From contig NC_080069.1 in assembly GCF_949987535.1 (NCBI RefSeq), positions 45,807,269 to 45,871,268 of the forward strand: a DNA stretch of 64,000 bases, read 5' to 3'. Source of the stretch: Balaenoptera acutorostrata. Taxonomy: Eukaryota; Chordata; Mammalia; Artiodactyla; Balaenopteridae. The notes below the pieces were generated by a model. That model was not told the DNA's origin, made no database searches, and saw only the letters and a list, made by a program, of their open reading frames with translations. The position numbers and the translations under genes were made by a program. Shown here one piece after another: positions 35,006 to 46,784 of this stretch (within the stretch, counting starts at the first letter, position 1; every line of letters begins with the position of its first letter).

Positions 35006-35699
35006 TGGACCATTATACATCACAAATCATTAACTTCTGTTTAGTAGTAGAGCACATGTCTTAACACACATAGTCAGTAGGGGCTAAATTCATTCTCATG
35101 ATTCCAAATGCAGTTGCACAAATGAAAAACTGCATGGTTGTTTTTGTTCTTTTTGCCCTTATAAATTATTCATAGCAATATCTCTGCAAACACTATACAA
35201 GTATTTGAGTTATTTTTTTAAAAAAAACAAAATCTGTGAAATTTGTTAGCTATTCACTTTTAGCTCTAAGGACCTCGATTGATTTTAATAGATAATGATA
35301 TTTTGACCTGCTATATGCTATTATAATGGTTTGAATCTTAATGCCCACTGAGATCTTCAAATGGGTGATGTAATGAATAACTGGAAACTTACTTGGCGTA
35401 AAATATTTGAGCATAGTTCCAGCCTTCCCTACAGTTATGGATAACAGAATTTACCTTAAATCAGGCAAAGTATAAAGTTAAACTGTATCTTCCATGAAAG
35501 ATAGTATTTATACAATGAATCAACATTTACTAATAACTAGTAATGGAATTAGTTTCAAATATGGAAAAATCACTCAGAAGAATAGCTAAATAGTTTTCAG
35601 TTCCTCTGTATCCATTGTTGTCATGACATGAACTATGAAGAACAGTAGAGTAGAATGTTACTTTAATGGTCCCAAATGAATCACAGTTTCCAGTAGCCA
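35006..35699. other. Single-copy-looking AT-rich DNA, no gene seen
   Basis: No recognised repeat and no frame above 60 codons. Confidence 0.45.
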
Positions 35700-36010
35700 A
35701 GCTCTTATGGAGGTTTCCTTTACATGACTCTGGTCTTTGCTGTGCATCTTGACTTTGGCCAATGGGCCATCAGAGAAGATGACACAAGCAGAAGTTTAAT
35801 AAGTTCCTGAGCATTGGGGGTTTTCCATTTGAAACATTCCTGTAACCATGTTAGAAACTCATGGTTTGACTCCAACCACTGGTTGGAGACACTACATGGA
35901 AAGAGAGACTAGCCGACAGCCATCACCCAGACCCAGACATGTGAGTACAGCCATCTCAAACCCTCTATCCACAGTAGGGATATCTCAGTTCTCTAGGAGA
36001 GCTTTTAATA
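35700..36010 (+). mobile_element. LTR-like fragment, probably MaLR group
   Basis: The words gactttggccaatgggccat, gatgacacaagcagaag, gagcattgggggttttcc, agactagccgacagccatc and ccagacatgtgagtacagcc follow the order of a mammalian MLT-type LTR. Both ends are degraded. The 63-codon frame at 35848-36039 is a by-product. Confidence 0.5.
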
Positions 36011-36126
36011 ATCTTATCATCAAGAAGATATTTCATTAGAAAATATAAATATTATGACTGGTACAATAAATACTTCAATGCAAAATGAGTTTTGTATTAT
36101 CAATTTTTTGTAACTTTGTAATAAGT

Positions 36127-36210
36127 CTTTTTTTTATATTGGAGTACAGTTGATTAACAATGTTGTATTAGTTTCAGGTGTACAACAAAGTGATTCAGTT
36201 ATACATATTA
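36127..36210 (-). mobile_element. L1 3' terminus, antisense, very short
   Basis: A T8 run then tattggagtacagttgatta, ttgtattagtttcaggtgta and caaagtgattcagttata: the reverse complement of a cetartiodactyl L1 3' end. A 14-base match (tattatcaattttt) lies at 36095-36108 and 36211-36224, but the left one is 18 bases from the T run. Confidence 0.75.
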
Positions 36211-37164
36211 TATTATCAATTTTTATTGGTGAAAAGCCCCTCAATCACATACTCTTAAGTATCTATTGTTACATTTATCCATTTACCTATATATCTGGTA
36301 TTCTCCCTAATTAACCCCATGAAATGCACACATATCTGGTAGGCGATTATAGTATTTTATTGTCCTTGATCTGATCAAGTCTTAGCTTTTATTCATCACT
36401 AATTTCTTCACCCTCAGAAATAAGACAGTGTAAATATTCCTACTTTTTTTTTTTTTTGCCCTTTCTAGGGTAAACTGCCAAAGCCTGAACACAATATATT
36501 GAATAATTCAGTGTTTTCCACAGTATGATATAAATACCATTAACTGTGGTCAGAATTACTCTAGAAGTTACCCACTTTCTTATCAGAAGATAGTATCTGG
36601 TCATAGTCTAGATGTAGAAAATAAGAGAGGAAATATGAAAACAATCACTTTAGAAGAAAATAAAATTACATCCATTTTCATAGTACACACACATTAATGT
36701 CAATAGAATAGATTACTAAACAAAAAAATAGTATACAATTATATAGCAGAGAATGATTGTAGAATCAAGTGGATGGGTAAGGTTGTCCCCATACCTGGCC
36801 TGAAACCAAGAAACCTTAAAGGTGAATGTTGACAGATTTTTATCTTGTTACCAAATAATTCATCACACATTAATTTAAAAGATAGAACATATTTATGACA
36901 TACATTTCATGTGAAAATAAAGCAGTTCCTATGAAAAAATTTTAAAGGCTATAATCTGATATTTGAGAAGTAGAAACATAAATGACTAATAAACATTCAC
37001 AAATCTTATGAATTAGTAAGGTAACAGAAAACTATAACAATGAAATATCATTTATAAGACTAAAACATTTAAACACTTTACCACTATTAAGTTTATAGAC
37101 GGCACTGGTAAACAGATTCTACTGATGGAAACTTTAACTGAATAAACTTTTCGACAGAATTTGT
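36211..37164. other. Single-copy-looking AT-rich DNA, no gene seen
   Basis: A T14 tract is at 36444-36457. No frame or repeat is recognised except the start of a minus frame (37052-37249) without domain. Confidence 0.45.
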
Positions 37165-37625
37165 CAGTAGTGTCCACTGAAAAAAATGCACAACTTAAAA
37201 GTTGAGAATTATGTTTTATTCGGTGGACATTCTTAGAACTTAAGCCCAAGACATGAGCCTCTCAGAAAGCTCTGAGAGACTGTTCCCAAGAGGTAAGGGA
37301 GGAGCCAGGATACATAGGAGGTTTTGCCAAAAAACAAAACAAAACATTGGAACATCAAAAGATTACTGTTAATTAAAGAAAAAAAAGGCATCTCAAGGTA
37401 AGAATTTAGTACTTTTCTTTGTATGGGCTCATTGAAATTGTTCCTTTGATATGCACCTTAGCTATCTAGGGCCAGTATCCTGTTTTTCTCTATCCTGAAT
37501 CCCCTCAGAGTGCACAGTGGGGGCAGCTGCAGTGGCTGATGGCTTGATGGCTGAAGCATCATTTGTTTACTTATATGGCAGGTGATGTTCTTTGTCCACA
37601 ATATCTCTCAAAATTTGAAATGATC
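37165..37625. mobile_element. Dispersed-repeat-like element, class unresolved
   Basis: The text gcacaacttaaaagttgaga, ttatgttttattcggtgg, cccaagaggtaagggagg, agccaggatacataggagg, tcaaaagattactgttaatt and cagtatcctgtttttctc is familiar as a dispersed mammalian repeat, possibly an LTR, but I cannot name it. It contains an exact 8-bp stem hairpin (ctctcaga/tctgagag, 37259-37278). Confidence 0.4.
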
Positions 37626-40242
37626 ATATATTCTGACGACTGTCTCATTACCTCACCCTAAGGAGTAAGGCTATGACCAGCTCACAAAGCCGATCTTACA
37701 TTTTTAGGAATTGTTATGAGGCAGTTTATAAACCAAATCATTTTTATTTTATTTTCCCCTCCCCCTCTCCGACCAATTCATTTTTAAAAATTAAATTACA
37801 TGAACTTAGAATTAAATTATGTTTTAAGCAAAAGTAATCACTCAAAACTCATGACTACCTAATTATTCCTCTACATTTTACTGTAATCTATGCTCTTATA
37901 GTTATTTATGTTTATTCTCTTGTTTCTGTATAGTGGAACTATTCCATTTTATGGTGTACAACTGCTTATTTCCTCTCAATTCCATTTATGGTGTCATTCT
38001 GGTAGCTTGATCTGAGCTGTGGTGGAAGTGTTTGCACCATGGAGAATAGGTTTGTTTTTATACATGTTTGCATACATAAATTGTGGAATATTCAAAAATT
38101 AATAAAATAGTCACCAATGGACAGGGGATAGGAATAGGTTAAATGGGGGTTAGAGGTGAGAGTGAATGATTTCACTCTACGCCTTGGCCTGTGTTTTTTT
38201 TTTTTTTTCTTTAAATTTTTGTTAAGCAAGTAAATAAAAATAAACAGTCTATAATGTTCGAAACTGCTAGAAACTTAGACTTTTGAAGCAAACAAAACTT
38301 CCCATGGGAAGCATAAATATGTAAATTAATTAAGACCTGCAAAATTCTAAATATTTTGTCTAAGCAGAATATTATTTTAGGTTTGGGAGAGAGAAGAGTT
38401 TTGTAAGTTCTTCTAATATCAGGTATAGAAATTATGGTAATTGAGCTTAAGGTAATTGCTTTGTTGTTGAAAGCATTGCTTACTGTAGTGGTTCTTTTGA
38501 CATATTTTAGACTGAAAAAGTACTGAACTTTTCTGTGACAAATCTTGCCGAATCTGAACTCCAAGAGTGGGCCAATGTAGCATCCTTCTCATGTTTTGAA
38601 TCATCACATGTTCTTTGACTTCAGTTCATATTACATCAGTTTTTTATATTAAACAGGTTTATAAAGCACCATAGATTCTAGTTGTACATTGAAATTCATG
38701 GCACAAACCTACTTCCAGTGTATTACTTTGAATAAAGTCAAATATTTAATAAGACACCCAGTTGCAAAATCATGTACATCCTCAAATGAAATTAACTCAG
38801 TAGGGACCAGTTTGACACCTTGGACTTGTATCTCTCTTTTCCCCATTGCTTTATTTGCAATCTAATTTTCAAATTTTAATGTAAGAAAAATAAAAGCGTC
38901 ATGAAACCATTTAGTAGTTCTTTTTATCAATACTTTGTACAGAACATAGCAAATGAAATAGTGATTCAAGCAAAATTTATTCCCTGAAGCCCATTTGTAT
39001 TTATCTATTTATCTTCCTTACTCAGCAGAGAGAATTTTGAGTAAAATAAGTATCATATTGCCATTTTTTATTTTATCTTAATTCTAGGAGCTAGAACATA
39101 TTCAACATTTTTGGGGTGTTGTTCAGAAGTCAGAATTCAACAGCCTGCAGGGGCCTAATTAGAACTAATTTTGAGTTCTTTTAACTTCCTTGGTTGTATA
39201 AGCTTATTTTTGAGCCCCAGGGTGTAACTCATATTTTTTCTTGAGCTACACATCTAACACTTTCGAAGATCAAACCTTATTCCCAGGCTAAGGAAAGGCA
39301 GTCAGGATGCTTGACCAAACTCAAACGATTATAGAGGAGACTAAAAGAGAAACATATATAAATATTTCACTATTCTCTGTATTTTGCTTTTGATTTATGG
39401 TTACATCAGGGCCTTTTGGGGCTGCATAGTTGTCTCAAGGCCCACAGAGTTGAGATTGTTTTTTGATTTAAGTTATACGGATTTTCTTTTTCTGATCAGC
39501 TTTTGCCTTTTCAGAGGGCAGATCAAGTTCATCTTCTTGATTTCCACATTAATTGTACTTAAACATTCATCTCAGCTTAGAAATTTAGAATACATTTGCA
39601 TTCTTCCAAGTCAACATAATATTTACAGCATAACTGACAGGTATCCTCACATATAACACAGATTAGGAGCTAATAGGAAATCTTACGAAATTGAGAAATA
39701 AAGCTCGCAGCATCTTGTGAGTTGGTGTCACCCATTCACCTTTCAAAGATGCTCAAAAAAAAGCAGATCAGCAGTTGTCACATGGATGAGGGTCAGGAAA
39801 TTGACTCATTCATTTAACAAGCATTTTTACATGCATATCATTTTACCACTTCTGAAGAGAAGACTTTAAGATGAAGTAATTCTGATTTGTAATTTATTTA
39901 GCCTTTTCTTTTTCCGAAAAGAGAGTTTTAAGTATTTTTTCCTTATGGGAATTGATTTCCTTGTAGTATCCTCAAAGTGTGTAAGTTTTTGCTCTCTCAG
40001 CTTTCATGCCCATCTTTGTTGCAGTATTTAGTGACCTCACATACCTACTTTTTTGAACATTTTAACCCTTTATATACTATCTTCCTCTTCCTGATATCAC
40101 TGTGGTGACTCTAATAACAACAAAGATTATCCATACCCTCGTCCATTGACCTTGACCACTTCACATCCCCAAAACTCTCCCTCCCATTTAATTACCTGCT
40201 TTTATAGCTTTAATCCACTTCTCACAAATAATACCACCACAT
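37626..40242. other. 2.6 kb of single-copy-looking DNA
   Basis: A T15 tract lies at 38204-38218. Frames: minus 38211-38564 (117 codons) and 38419-38607, plus 39384-39656 (90 codons); none has a recognisable domain. A 50-codon minus open segment at 38709-38861 follows a possible 3' splice site but is within chance expectation. Confidence 0.45.
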
Positions 40243-40259
40243 CTGAAACCTTGATTTTT

Positions 40260-40596
40260 TTTTTTTTTTTTTTTGGTGTGGGATGAATATCAGGAGTCCC
40301 ACTTTTTTTTTTTTTTAATTAATTAATTTATTTATGGCTATGTTGGGTCTTCGTTTCTGTGCAAGGGCTTTCTCTAGCTGTGGCAAGCGGAGGCCACTCT
40401 TCATCGCGGTGCGCGGGCTTCTCACTATCGCGTCCTCTCTTGTTGCGGAGCACAGGCTCCAGATGCGCAGGCTCAGTAATTGTGGCTCACGGGCCCAGCT
40501 GCTCTGCGGCATGTGGGATCTTCCCAGACCAGGGCTCGAACCCGTGTCCCCTGCATTAGCAGGCAGATTCTCAACCACTGCGCCACCAGGGAAGCC
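40260..40596 (-). mobile_element. CHR-type SINE, short subtype, antisense, with transduced 3' tag
   Basis: The minus strand begins gggcttccctggtggcgcag and keeps the B-box-like ggttcgagccctgg. After taattaatta and A14 comes a 28-nt non-SINE segment (40275-40302) and then a second A tract running to the TSD. The exact TSD ctgaaaccttgattttt is at 40243-40259 and 40597-40613, so both A tracts and the tag moved together. Frames 40315-40600 on either strand are by-products. Confidence 0.95.
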
Positions 40597-40679
40597 CTGA
40601 AACCTTGATTTTTAAACATCTCACTTCCTTATCATTATCTTCTCCTTCAGTGTTCTGTAATTGCATGTTGAAAATCTCT

Positions 40680-42245
40680 CTACAGTGAAATATCAATTCC
40701 TTTTCCTGTTGCAGCCTGACTCTCCCATCTGTGCACTAGATTCCAGCCTCTCTCTTCTTTCTATTTGTACTTTGCCTCTGCAACTCTCTTCTTTTTGGCC
40801 TGTATTATAAATATTTTCTCTCTTTTAGTTAATTACCATCGTGATAAAAATGCATTACATCTCCCACAATAAAGCTAAAAATTATCTTGCCATCAAGTTC
40901 TCCTCTAGCTACTGCTCAATTCTCTGCCAAATTTTACAAGATAGTTTCCCAAAAGTAGCGTGTATACTAAATGTGTCAACTTCCCACCTTTCACAGTTCG
41001 TCTCTAACTTAATCTAATAGGCTATAATTTTGACCACTGAAACTATTTTGATCAAGGTCATAAAAAGCCTCCCTCTTGACAACTACAAAAGTCAATCTCA
41101 TTTTTTTTGTGGGAGGGTCACATTGTCCTTTTAGCAGCATCTGCCTCTTAACTCTTTTCTTTTAGTTTTGGGTTCCCACACTCTTCATATTTTCATCTTA
41201 CTTCATGGCTACTCCTCCTTATCTCTTTTCCTGGACTTTCTTGTTCACAACATTTGAGATATTCTTAGAAACATCCCTCTGCCCTCTTCCTCTCTAGTTA
41301 CATCATTTACTAGATGATTTCATCAAGGCATGGGATTTTAAAAATCACATATATACAACCAAATTTTAGATTTGGGGGTCTTTACTTCTCAACTGAGTTC
41401 CAAATCCACTTTAGCTGCCTTTTAAACACCTGTACTTGGATGTGTTCTATGTATCATAGAATCATCTTCCGCCCTTTTTGATCTTCTCCAACTCACATCC
41501 AATGCATCAGTAAGTCATGCTTTCTCTACCTGAAAAAATATTTCTTAAATACGACTGCTCTAAGCCTACTTCAAATCATCATCATCAATTTCCCATAACA
41601 CTCTAAGGTCCTCCTGATTAGTTTCCCAGCCTCCACTGCTACACCTATTCTGCCCTTTACCCACACTCCACCTAGAGAGAGATTGTCAAAGGAAATCTGA
41701 TCACCTTATTTCCCTGTTTGAACTATAAGACCTTTACCATAACCTGGGAGAATTTTCATGATCCAAAACCCGACTATCTTGCCAATCTCAGGTCCTAACT
41801 GTCTCCATTGTGCTCACTCTGCTCTAGCAACATTGGCCTTCTTGCTATTCTTAATCCTGCCAGCTAGTTCTTGTCTCTAAGTCTTTGCTATGTAGTTTCT
41901 ATTGTCATAATTGTTCTCATAGGTCTCTAGCCACTCGGAGTTTCATATGCTTCAGGTCTCTTCAAATGTTAACCTCCTTAGGTAGGCCTTTCCTAATCAC
42001 CTTCTGTAAAACTTGTTACTCTTCACTGTCTCACTGGCCTTCTTTTTTTCATAGACTTTATCACCAGTGGAAATTACACTAATGATTCATTGATCTAATT
42101 TCTAAATTTTCTCCCCCCGACCACTGCTATTTAAATTCTATAATAGTAGGTCATGGTTTTGTTCATGTCTTGTATTCCCAGATTCTAGGACAGAGCTTCA
42201 TACACAGAAAGTGCTTGATAAATATTTGGTGAATAAATGAATCCT
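40680..42245 (+). mobile_element. Long ancient L2 LINE, sense (ORF2 3' region and 3' end)
   Basis: About 1.5 kb in sense L2 order: catcttacttcatggctact, tagatttgggggtctttac, tttaaacacctgtacttgg, ccttttgatct-like tract, cctcctgattagtttccc, aaggaaatctgatcacc, catgatccaaaacccgac, ttcaaatgttaacctcctta, ggtaggcctttcctaatc and agtgcttgataaatatttgg, with the L2 tail gaataaatgaat. It encoded part of a CR1-clade reverse transcriptase but no frame survives; the 65-codon frame 41885-42082 is a remnant or chance. The 5' part is least certain. Confidence 0.75.
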
Positions 42246-43254
42246 TACCATAAATTTGTCCGGTTATGTGATCCAAGGTGAACTGAATAAGTGTTTAGGA
42301 AGAAGCCTTTGAAAATAGAAAGTAAAAACTCCCTCCTAACTTTTCTTCGTTTTGTATGTTTCTGGATGCAGAGCAGATTTTATTAATTATTTCATTCATG
42401 AAATATTTCTAGAAACCAGGTATACATTTAAAAAAAAATTCTACATCAAGATAACAAATGCAAAGAAGCATTATTGAGAAACATCAGTCTCTAATAGTTA
42501 TTTGTTCAAAGATAGGATAATAGTATTTGATTATAGAATTGATCTCAGAATTCCTGCCTTCTCCATCAAAATGGACATTCTATTCATGCATAATAGTATA
42601 TGGGAAACTACTAGTTATGATATGTGATACTACTTAAATCATTCACCGTTTTTAATATTTATCTAGAACTTAGACTGGTTGTGGATACTTGTATCTAATA
42701 GATAATTTATTAACTTATTAAATCTTAACTACTTACCCAATCTTGAGTCACTTATTTTAAAATACTAACACATTCTTTCTAACAAGGCAACATAACTATA
42801 TGATAATTCCCTTGCTAGAAGAAAATACTCCTAATCTCTGAAAGCATATACAGAGGCCTTCTGTCCATAGACTCTCTTTATATCTCTGTATCTATCCCAG
42901 TAAAATTGTCTTAATGATTATAAGTAAGCATCTCAAATAAGACCCTGCTACTTTCCATGTATGTTTAAATTTAAACTTGATACTTTGTAAAATTATTAGC
43001 ACCTTCTGGGTTTCCCATGGTTCTAATGATAAGTGGAATAGCTCCCCTTGGCAAGAAAGAAATTGAATTCTATTTGGGGAAAGTCAAAGGGCTGACCTCC
43101 ATTATAGGGTGTGTGTCAATGTCAGTCCTCTATGTATTCAAAATTATTCTTCATCTGTAAATCATCCTCCTGAGGGATTATTAAAGTACCAAAGTAGTTT
43201 AAAAGAAAATTCGTTCATTATTTCTACGACAAAGTTATTTTCTCACTAAAGAAT
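42246..43254. other. Single-copy-looking AT-rich DNA, no gene seen
   Basis: No frame above 60 codons and no recognised repeat. Confidence 0.45.
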
Positions 43255-43380
43255 TCAGTGTAGTTTAGATCAATAAGCTCTTATTTGAGCAAGTTCTATG
43301 TAACAAGAACTGGGTTAAGTGCTATGGAACAAATAAAATAAGAAATGTCTCCTGCTTTTAAGGAACTTAAAATCTAGAAG
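43255..43380 (-). mobile_element. L2 3'-end fragment, antisense
   Basis: cttatttgagcaagttctatg, shown in part as gagcaagttctatg, then gggttaagtgctatgg and cttttaaggaacttaaaatc, is the antisense L2 terminus and adjoining 3' region. Confidence 0.6.
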
Positions 43381-44094
43381 GTAGTGTTAGTGTCAGACAT
43401 GAAAACATGTAGATTTAGTTCAATATGCTAATTTATAAGATTCATAAGATAAAATATATTACTATACAATACATTTTTCTGGTCAAATCTCTGTAGAGCC
43501 TTGGGGTAACATAATGAAGACAAGTAGCAGTGACTTGAAAGATTTTTATTAACTTCATGAAGCCGTCCAGTAACAGAGATAAGGACAACGTCAAACTTTC
43601 CTAGAGAGGAAATTATTCACAAAAATTTTGTAGATGAACCCCTGACAATATATATTTCCAGTATTTCCTCACAGATTATTTTGAAATGATTATTTTTTTA
43701 ACAAATATTACTTATTAAAATGGGCATAAAGGATTTTTGTTACTTTTGTTATTGCAAAGATTGCTTGTCAAAATGGGCATAGAAATAAGTGGAAACATTT
43801 ATTAGGTTTCTTTTCAGGGCATGGGGATTGGTATAATTCAGGTTCTTATCTTCTTCTTGCTAACTCTTGACATGCAATGTCTATAGCACCATCAGGCTAC
43901 ACAGTTCCCAAATCCTTCTGGCATTTAGGGTGTTAGACAGAGACTAGGGACAGAAAGAGAACTTGTAATGTTTTACAACATATTGTGTGTGTGTGTGTGT
44001 GTGATGGATCACTTAATAAAAATGTAATGTATACAAATAGATTTATAACTTCTCTATTTCTTAGTTGTAAATCTTTCTCAGTTAAATATAATTT
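43381..44094. other. AT-rich DNA with a (GT)10 run
   Basis: (GT)10 at 43984-44003. Two related phrases, caaaatgggcat at 43769-43780 and taaaatgggcat at 43717-43728, are 52 bp apart, with no larger repeat unit evident. No gene. Confidence 0.5.
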
Positions 44095-44185
44095 AAAATA
44101 TATACCTCATAGGCTTCTACTGAGGATAAAATCAGATAACATGTGTAGAGCCTAACTCATTCATAGTGTATGTTATTAGCCTGTC
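44095..44185 (+). mobile_element. MIR 3' part, sense
   Basis: tacctcataggcttctactg, aggataaaatcagataacat and gtgtagagcctaactcat follow the sense MIR 3' half. Confidence 0.55.
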
Positions 44186-44524
44186 CTTTCCCCCTTGGTT
44201 GTATCACATACTTTGGGTGCAAGCATACTCAAGCTATTTGCGAATAAATAATGACAAGTAATAATGTTGGCATCCTTGTAAAACAAAATCTGCAATATCA
44301 AGTAGATAATGATATCATCAGAGTAAAAAGAAATGTCCTGGTTTCCATTTGAAAATAGGATTTAATCTATTTTAAAATTATCAGACATCATCTTATGACA
44401 CTTTTCCTTTTGCAGTTAATTTTTTGTTATATTTAGGAGTGACACTGAATTCACTTTAAATTGTCCTTAATAAATTATAAAAAATCCTGTTACTTAACAC
44501 TTGGAGTAGGTTCAGGATCTATCA

Positions 44525-44690
44525 TTAAATGATAAACTCTGGCTTGAAAGTGTTCTGAGTTTGAATGTCATCTTTGCCTCTCAGTTTATATTCTCTGGGC
44601 TTCGATTTTATCATTTATGAGTTTGGATATCAATAGAGTTTCAATCTAAAATAATGAAACAAGTAAGTGGAAAAAAAAACATAGTACATA
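44525..44690 (+). mobile_element. MIR fragment, sense
   Basis: ctctggcttgaaagtgttct, gagtttgaatgtcatctttg and gggcttcgattttatcattt follow the MIR core. Diverged. Confidence 0.45.
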
Positions 44691-45004
44691 GAATTTACAA
44701 AATAAATGCTATTTAATTAGCCTTTATTTTCCACATTTAAGTGGTTTATTTTGTTACACAAGAGATTTAAACTTCCTAGATGTATTAGTATTTTTGTTCC
44801 AAGTGTTTTTCTAATTTTACTTAATCTATAAATTTTGCACATGAGTAAAACTGGCATGAAAATATAATAAGAAAGCTTCATTTAAGATATTTTTAAGATA
44901 TTAAGAACATTTAAACTTCAAGCAATGCCAATTAATGCCAAAACTATATTTGTTCATAAGTTTCTTAATTATTATTTTTTGCACAAAGATAGTGTATTAA
45001 AAAC

Positions 45005-45245
45005 ATCCTGGAATACAGACCTAGTTTTAAATTCTGATACAGCTACTTTTAAATTGGGGTAGAGCTACTAACTTTGTGTGTGATCTTCGTTATTTGTTGT
45101 TTTTTCTTATACTTTCTGAACTTTAGCTTTTCATCTGTCACATATGTCTGATAATACATACAGCACAGATCATTTTGAATATTTAATAAAATCATATTTA
45201 TAATTGCTAGCCCATATCTTGGTAATGATATGTATTCAATTGCAC
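45005..45245 (+). mobile_element. MIR SINE, sense, nearly complete
   Basis: ggaatacagacctagtttta, attctgatacagctact, ctactaactttgtgtgtgat, ctgaactttagcttttcatc and gtctgataatacatacagc, ending ggtaatgatatgtattcaat, preserve the full sense MIR order. Confidence 0.6.
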
Positions 45246-45335
45246 ATTTTTATTACTTAAACTATTACTTAGAAAACCAGCAGTATAAAATCACAACTTA
45301 AATAATTTATGTATTTATATATAAACATTATATAT

Positions 45336-45362
45336 AGTATGTGTGTGTGTGTGTGTGTGTAT
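45336..45362. repeat. (GT)n microsatellite
   Basis: About 11-12 GT units adjoining a TATATA segment. Confidence 0.9.
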
Positions 45363-46761
45363 AAACACCATATTGATTGTTTGGCTATTCTAAAAGAAAT
45401 AGAAGAGGGTCTTATTGTTCTATTATAGAAATATGTATTAAAAACAGAAATATGGACAGAAGGTAAATAAAAATCAAGTTATAATATATAAGAAATAGTT
45501 AATGTAGTACCATATTTATTCCATCCATCTACCCAGCCATCCTAGCATGGATCCAATCATCAATCATTCAAACAACAATTTAATGGGAGGCTATCCCATT
45601 TGAAATTACAACTAAGTAGAACACACTAATCTATAGATTCTGATCACAAAATCTGTACCATAAGGCCATTTTTTTGGTCAATTATATCCCTTTTCTGAAC
45701 TTACTTCAGATTTCTCTTTACATCCTGTCTAGTGCTCATCTTGACTGTTGTTACTTATCTGCTATGGCCAGTACTTGTACCTTCAATGTTTTTGGCAAAT
45801 GACACCTAGAAAGCCACACCAGCTCTGAGAACACTCTGAGATGGGATAAACAAAGGCCAGCCCTTGCATCTGTCCCTTGGGTGGCCACTAGACAGGTCAA
45901 AATGAACAACCATGTTTCCTTGCAAATAGAGTCTGGGTTGCGAGCTCCGGTACAAGCAGTGTGCACCAGGGGTAGTATGGGCTTCCATGCCAAAATGAGG
46001 ATGGGGGATGGCAGCATCACAAAGCAGAATCCTTTTGTCACCTAGTCTTTCCCTGGTTGGCTTAAGTTTTTGGCTGATCCTAGAATTCTGTAAAAGTTGA
46101 CTCTTTTTGTTTTCACCAGCTCATTAGTTCATTTTGTAGAGAGAGAAATCCCTGGAGTTTCCTACCCCACCATTTTTGATTATGTCACTCTCCTGAGTTT
46201 TCTTTTAAGCAGCATATATGAAATAGCAAAGGAAGTTAAGGCCAGTCTTTCCTGTCGTCTTAGAAGAAAGCAAGTACACAAACACACAAACCATTCCCAT
46301 GTCGTCTGTGAATGAATACTTCTGACCTGTACATTCACCCATTCCTGTTTCTTTTTCCAAAGAAAAAGGCTTTATGGCAACGGTATACAAGTTCCTGTCT
46401 GCCTTCCCTAAGCTCCATTTTTCTATCAGTCCAGGCTGAACACAAGATGGAAGAAATTGCCCTCCCTTCCCTGAGTCTACGTGGTAAACTCATCTAGTTG
46501 GGATTGAGGTCTGTCTGTTTGTATTCCTGATTACTGACTGGAGCCTGGTGGGCATAACCCATAAGCACTTTAGATTATGCTCTCATCACTTTAGATGGCT
46601 AGATAATTATCTCCTTCAGGTGATGTATTGAAACAACCTTCCACGAAGAATGGAGATTAAGAAAACATTATTAAGAAAACCAATTGTGATCATAGATTTA
46701 ATTTTTTTCAATTCAATTTTATTAATACTAAAACTGATCTGTTTATCTTTTATGATTCAGT
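45363..46761. other. Single-copy-looking DNA with a GC-richer islet
   Basis: 45780-46050 is noticeably less AT-rich than its surroundings and carries a 96-codon minus frame (45751-46041) overlapped by a 60-codon one. Neither has a recognised domain. The plus frames 46097-46497 likewise have none. Confidence 0.4.
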
Positions 46762-46784
46762 ATGTGTGTGTGTGTGTGTGTGTG
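46762..46784. repeat. (GT)n microsatellite
   Basis: About 11 uninterrupted GT units. Confidence 0.9.

Noticed and set aside
36095..36224. tattatcaattttt on both sides of the short antisense L1
   Set aside because: It could be a TSD, but 18 unrelated bases separate the left copy from the L1 T tract and AT-rich 14-mers can match by chance.
38189..38826. acgccttggcct (38189) and acaccttggact (38815) as a possible TSD of a retrocopy
   Set aside because: The match is only 10 of 12 bases, and the open segment at 38709-38861 runs across the right copy. Too weak to define an insertion.
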